NCBI GenBank assembly: GCA_020435885.1 | Contig: JAGQYU010000067.1 | Location: forward strand, 1 to 32,460 | Reading direction: 5' to 3' | Length of the DNA: 32,460 bases | From: Flavobacteriaceae bacterium | GTDB lineage: Bacteria; Bacteroidota; Bacteroidia; Flavobacteriales; Flavobacteriaceae | Made by a program: the position numbers and the translations under genes | Shown: in pieces, positions 30,815 to 32,460 of the stretch | How the letters are laid out: the number at the start of each line of letters is the position of its first letter | Numbering within the stretch: the stretch's first letter is position 1 | The notes under the pieces: generated by a model | Seen by the model: only the letters and a program-made list of their open reading frames with translations | The model's database searches: none | What the model was told of the DNA's origin: nothing

Positions 30815-31852
30815 ATGAAAAAACACCAAGGAATTTCCAACAATATTTTAGACTTGGTTGGTGACACCCCCTTAATTAGGTTAAATAAGATCACAAAAAA
30901 GTTAGATGGACAATTCTTAGCAAAATACGAAGCCTTCAACCCTGGCCATTCTATGAAAGATAGAATAGCCATCCACATTGTAGAACAGGCGGAGAAAAAA
31001 GGAATACTAAAAAAAGGTAGTACGGTAATAGAAACTACTTCAGGTAATACTGGTTTTAGTGTTGCTTTAGTATGTATTATTAAAGGATACGATTGTGTTT
31101 TAGCTGTTAATTCTAAAGCCTCTAAAGGAAAGATTAATATGCTAAAAGCTATGGGAGCTAAAGTATATGTTTGTCCTGCGCATGTAAGTGCTGATGACCC
31201 TAGGTCATATTATGAAGTAGCTAAAAAGTTACATGCCGAAACAGCTGATTCTGTTTACATAAACCAGTATTTTAATGAACTGAATTCTGAAGCTCACTAC
31301 CTCTCTACCGGACCTGAAATTTGGGAACAAACTGAAGGTAAAGTAACACACGTAGTTGTTGCCAGTGGAACAGGAGGTACTATTTCAGGAATTGGCAAGT
31401 ACTTAAAAGAAAAGAATCCTAACATCAAAGTGTTGGGTGTTGATGCTTACGGGTCTGTATTAAAAAAATACCATGAAACTTCTGAGTTGGATATGAAAGA
31501 AGTATATCCTTACAGAATTGAAGGATTAGGTAAAAACCTGATACCTACAGCTACCAATTTTGAAGTAATTGATGTTTTTGAAAAAGTTACAGATGAGTCT
31601 GCAGCGCATAGAGCCAGAGAGTTGGCCTTTACTGAAGGGTTATTTACTGGTTATACAAGTGGCGCTGTATTACAAGCTACTTTCCAATATGCAGAAAAAA
31701 ACTATTTTAATAAAGATTCTGTTGTTGTTCTTCTATTTCCTGATCATGGTTCCAGATACATGGAAAAGATTTATTCTGATGACTGGATGAGAGAACAAGG
31801 TTTTTTTGATACACAAAAAATTGCTCAGTCAGAAGTAGAGTTTATAGAGTAA
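30815..31852 (+). CDS. PLP-dependent cysteine synthase / cystathionine beta-synthase family enzyme, possible cysteate synthase
   Basis: This 345-residue fold-type II PLP enzyme has HSMKDR with the PLP Lys48, the substrate loop ETTSGNTG (73-80), and a phosphate-binding GTGGTISGIGKYL. It lacks the C-terminal CBS domain pair and a heme domain. CysK/CysM or CBS activity (O-acetylserine or serine plus a sulfur nucleophile) is the generic assignment. Because the next gene is a probable cysteate acyltransferase, it may make cysteate from a serine- or cysteine-type substrate and sulfite for capnine synthesis. That role rests on context. It has its own promoter and terminator. Confidence 0.85.
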   Translation: MKKHQGISNNILDLVGDTPLIRLNKITKKLDGQFLAKYEAFNPGHSMKDRIAIHIVEQAEKKGILKKGSTVIETTSGNTGFSVALVCIIKGYDCVLAVNSKASKGKINMLKAMGAKVYVCPAHVSADDPRSYYEVAKKLHAETADSVYINQYFNELNSEAHYLSTGPEIWEQTEGKVTHVVVASGTGGTISGIGKYLKEKNPNIKVLGVDAYGSVLKKYHETSELDMKEVYPYRIEGLGKNLIPTATNFEVIDVFEKVTDESAAHRARELAFTEGLFTGYTSGAVLQATFQYAEKNYFNKDSVVVLLFPDHGSRYMEKIYSDDWMREQGFFDTQKIAQSEVEFIE

Positions 31853-31875
31853 AAAAATTACAGAAATGAATAGAG

Positions 31876-31900
31876 AGGAGCCTTTAAGGCTCCTTTTTTT
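31876..31900 (+). terminator. Rho-independent terminator
   Basis: AGGAGCC and GGCTCCT pair around TTTAA and are followed by a run of T. It lies 24 bp after the cysteine-synthase-family stop codon. Confidence 0.9.
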
Positions 31901-31956
31901 ATGGATACAACTGTAAATCAATTATATATTAATAATTGATTGGTTATAAAAATGTT

Positions 31957-31979
31957 AAAAACACATGCCATGTGTTTTT
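31957..31979 (+). repeat. Perfect 11-bp inverted repeat upstream of the last gene
   Basis: AAAAACACATG and CATGTGTTTTT flank a single C. It lies 45 bp upstream of the next start codon and after a complete terminator, so it may be an operator rather than a second terminator. Confidence 0.5.
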
Positions 31980-32023
31980 GAAAAGCATCAAAAAAAGTAG
32001 TTACTTTGCAAAGTCATAATTTT

Positions 32024-32460
32024 ATGAAGATGAAAGATTTATTTGATAGAATAAAAAAAGATAAAGGGCCATTAGGCAAATGGGCACAGCAGGCCGAAGG
32101 CTATTATATCTTCCCTAAATTAGAAGGGCCTATATCTAATAGAATGGGTTTTAACGGCAAAAGAGTTATCACCTGGAGTATAAACGATTATTTAGGATTA
32201 GCTAATCATCCTGAAGTACTAAAAGCAGATGCCAAAGCTGCTGCTGAACATGGAATGGCCTACCCTATGGGTGCCAGAATGATGTCCGGTCATACGGTTT
32301 ATCATGAACAATTAGAAAGAGAATGTGCTGAATTTGTTAAAAAAGAAGCTGCTTATTTGGTAAATTTTGGTTATCAAGGTATGGTTTCTGCCATTGATGC
32401 GTTAGTTACCAAAAATGATGTTATTGTGTATGATGTTGACTCACATGCTTGTATCATTGA
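32024..32460 (+). CDS. Alpha-oxoamine synthase (aminotransferase class I/II), cysteate/serine acyltransferase type, cut by window edge
   Basis: The first 145 residues of a PLP enzyme of the KBL/AONS/serine-palmitoyltransferase family are present. Marks are RVITWSINDYLGLANHPEVL and MGARMMSGHTVYHEQLE, then AAYLVNFGYQGMVSAI and DVDSHACI, where the His stacks on PLP. The catalytic Lys lies beyond the edge. The start could be 32024 or the second ATG at 32030. From memory the N-terminus LFDRIKKDKGPLGKWAQQAEGYY closely resembles the flavobacterial enzyme that condenses cysteate with a fatty acyl group to form 3-ketocapnine. Serine palmitoyltransferase is the alternative. Confidence 0.85.
   Translation, partial: MKMKDLFDRIKKDKGPLGKWAQQAEGYYIFPKLEGPISNRMGFNGKRVITWSINDYLGLANHPEVLKADAKAAAEHGMAYPMGARMMSGHTVYHEQLERECAEFVKKEAAYLVNFGYQGMVSAIDALVTKNDVIVYDVDSHACII

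Noticed and set aside
1..32460. CRISPR arrays, tRNA or rRNA genes, insertion sequences.
   Set aside because: No regularly spaced repeats, RNA gene signatures or transposase genes were seen on either strand.

Overview
The window looks like chromosome of a gliding-type marine or sediment Bacteroidota, most likely Flavobacteriia. The evidence is very AT-rich DNA, weak Shine-Dalgarno sites, promoters with the Bacteroidota -7 box TAnnTTTG, an N-terminally extended 481-residue GAPDH, the gene order dnaA / low-molecular-weight phosphatase / SAM methyltransferase, and a probable capnine (sulfonolipid) gene pair at the right edge. No rRNA, tRNA, CRISPR array or intact insertion sequence was seen.

Layout. 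0.1-2.7 kb (+): dnaA, a phosphotyrosine phosphatase and an RsmI-like methyltransferase. 2.8-6.8 kb (-): a lysozyme-fold protein, then the operon dapF-GNAT-mltG-DUF2279 (diaminopimelate and peptidoglycan). 6.9-10.0 kb (+): an HtrA protease and the long GAPDH. 10.0-11.9 kb: an accessory patch with a two-gene unit (SppA/SDH-like serine protease plus a 65-residue unknown), flanked by 20-bp repeats that match at 19 positions. 11.9-14.9 kb (+): an EamA transporter and ligA.

14.9-27.6 kb is the interesting part, a membrane and periplasmic sulfur-redox locus. A Crp/Fnr regulator is followed by two minus-strand operons. The first (18.9 to 15.7 kb) encodes two double-domain periplasmic rhodaneses, one of them a lipoprotein, and a cysteine-containing outer-membrane porin. 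The second (25.4 to 19.2 kb) encodes a PsrABC/PhsABC-like molybdoenzyme, a YeeE/YedE (TsuA-type) transporter split into two half proteins, and two membrane-anchored rhodanese-like proteins. These last two have lost the rhodanese active-site cysteine and instead end in the same tail, KKKKKLPVEGGC, whose last residue is their only cysteine. Divergent from the second operon is a dodecaheme cytochrome c. Both operons have a palindrome of the form ATGAY-N4-GTCAT centred exactly 29.5 bp upstream of the -7 box, which is class II Crp/Fnr geometry. A related site overlaps the crp promoter itself.

My reading, which is inference, is that sulfane sulfur (thiosulfate, polysulfide or tetrathionate) enters through the porin and is relayed by the active rhodaneses. 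The C-terminal cysteine arms of the two pseudo-rhodaneses then carry it, by analogy with the SoxY arm, between the YeeE channel and the Psr-like enzyme. Electrons are exchanged through the NrfD-type subunit, quinone and the dodecaheme cytochrome. The direction (reduction or oxidation) cannot be read from sequence.

27.6-32.5 kb: a lysoplasmalogenase-like membrane protein, ybaB, a lipoprotein prolyl oligopeptidase, a cysteine-synthase/CBS-family enzyme and the start of an alpha-oxoamine synthase. The last two plausibly make cysteate and then 3-ketocapnine.
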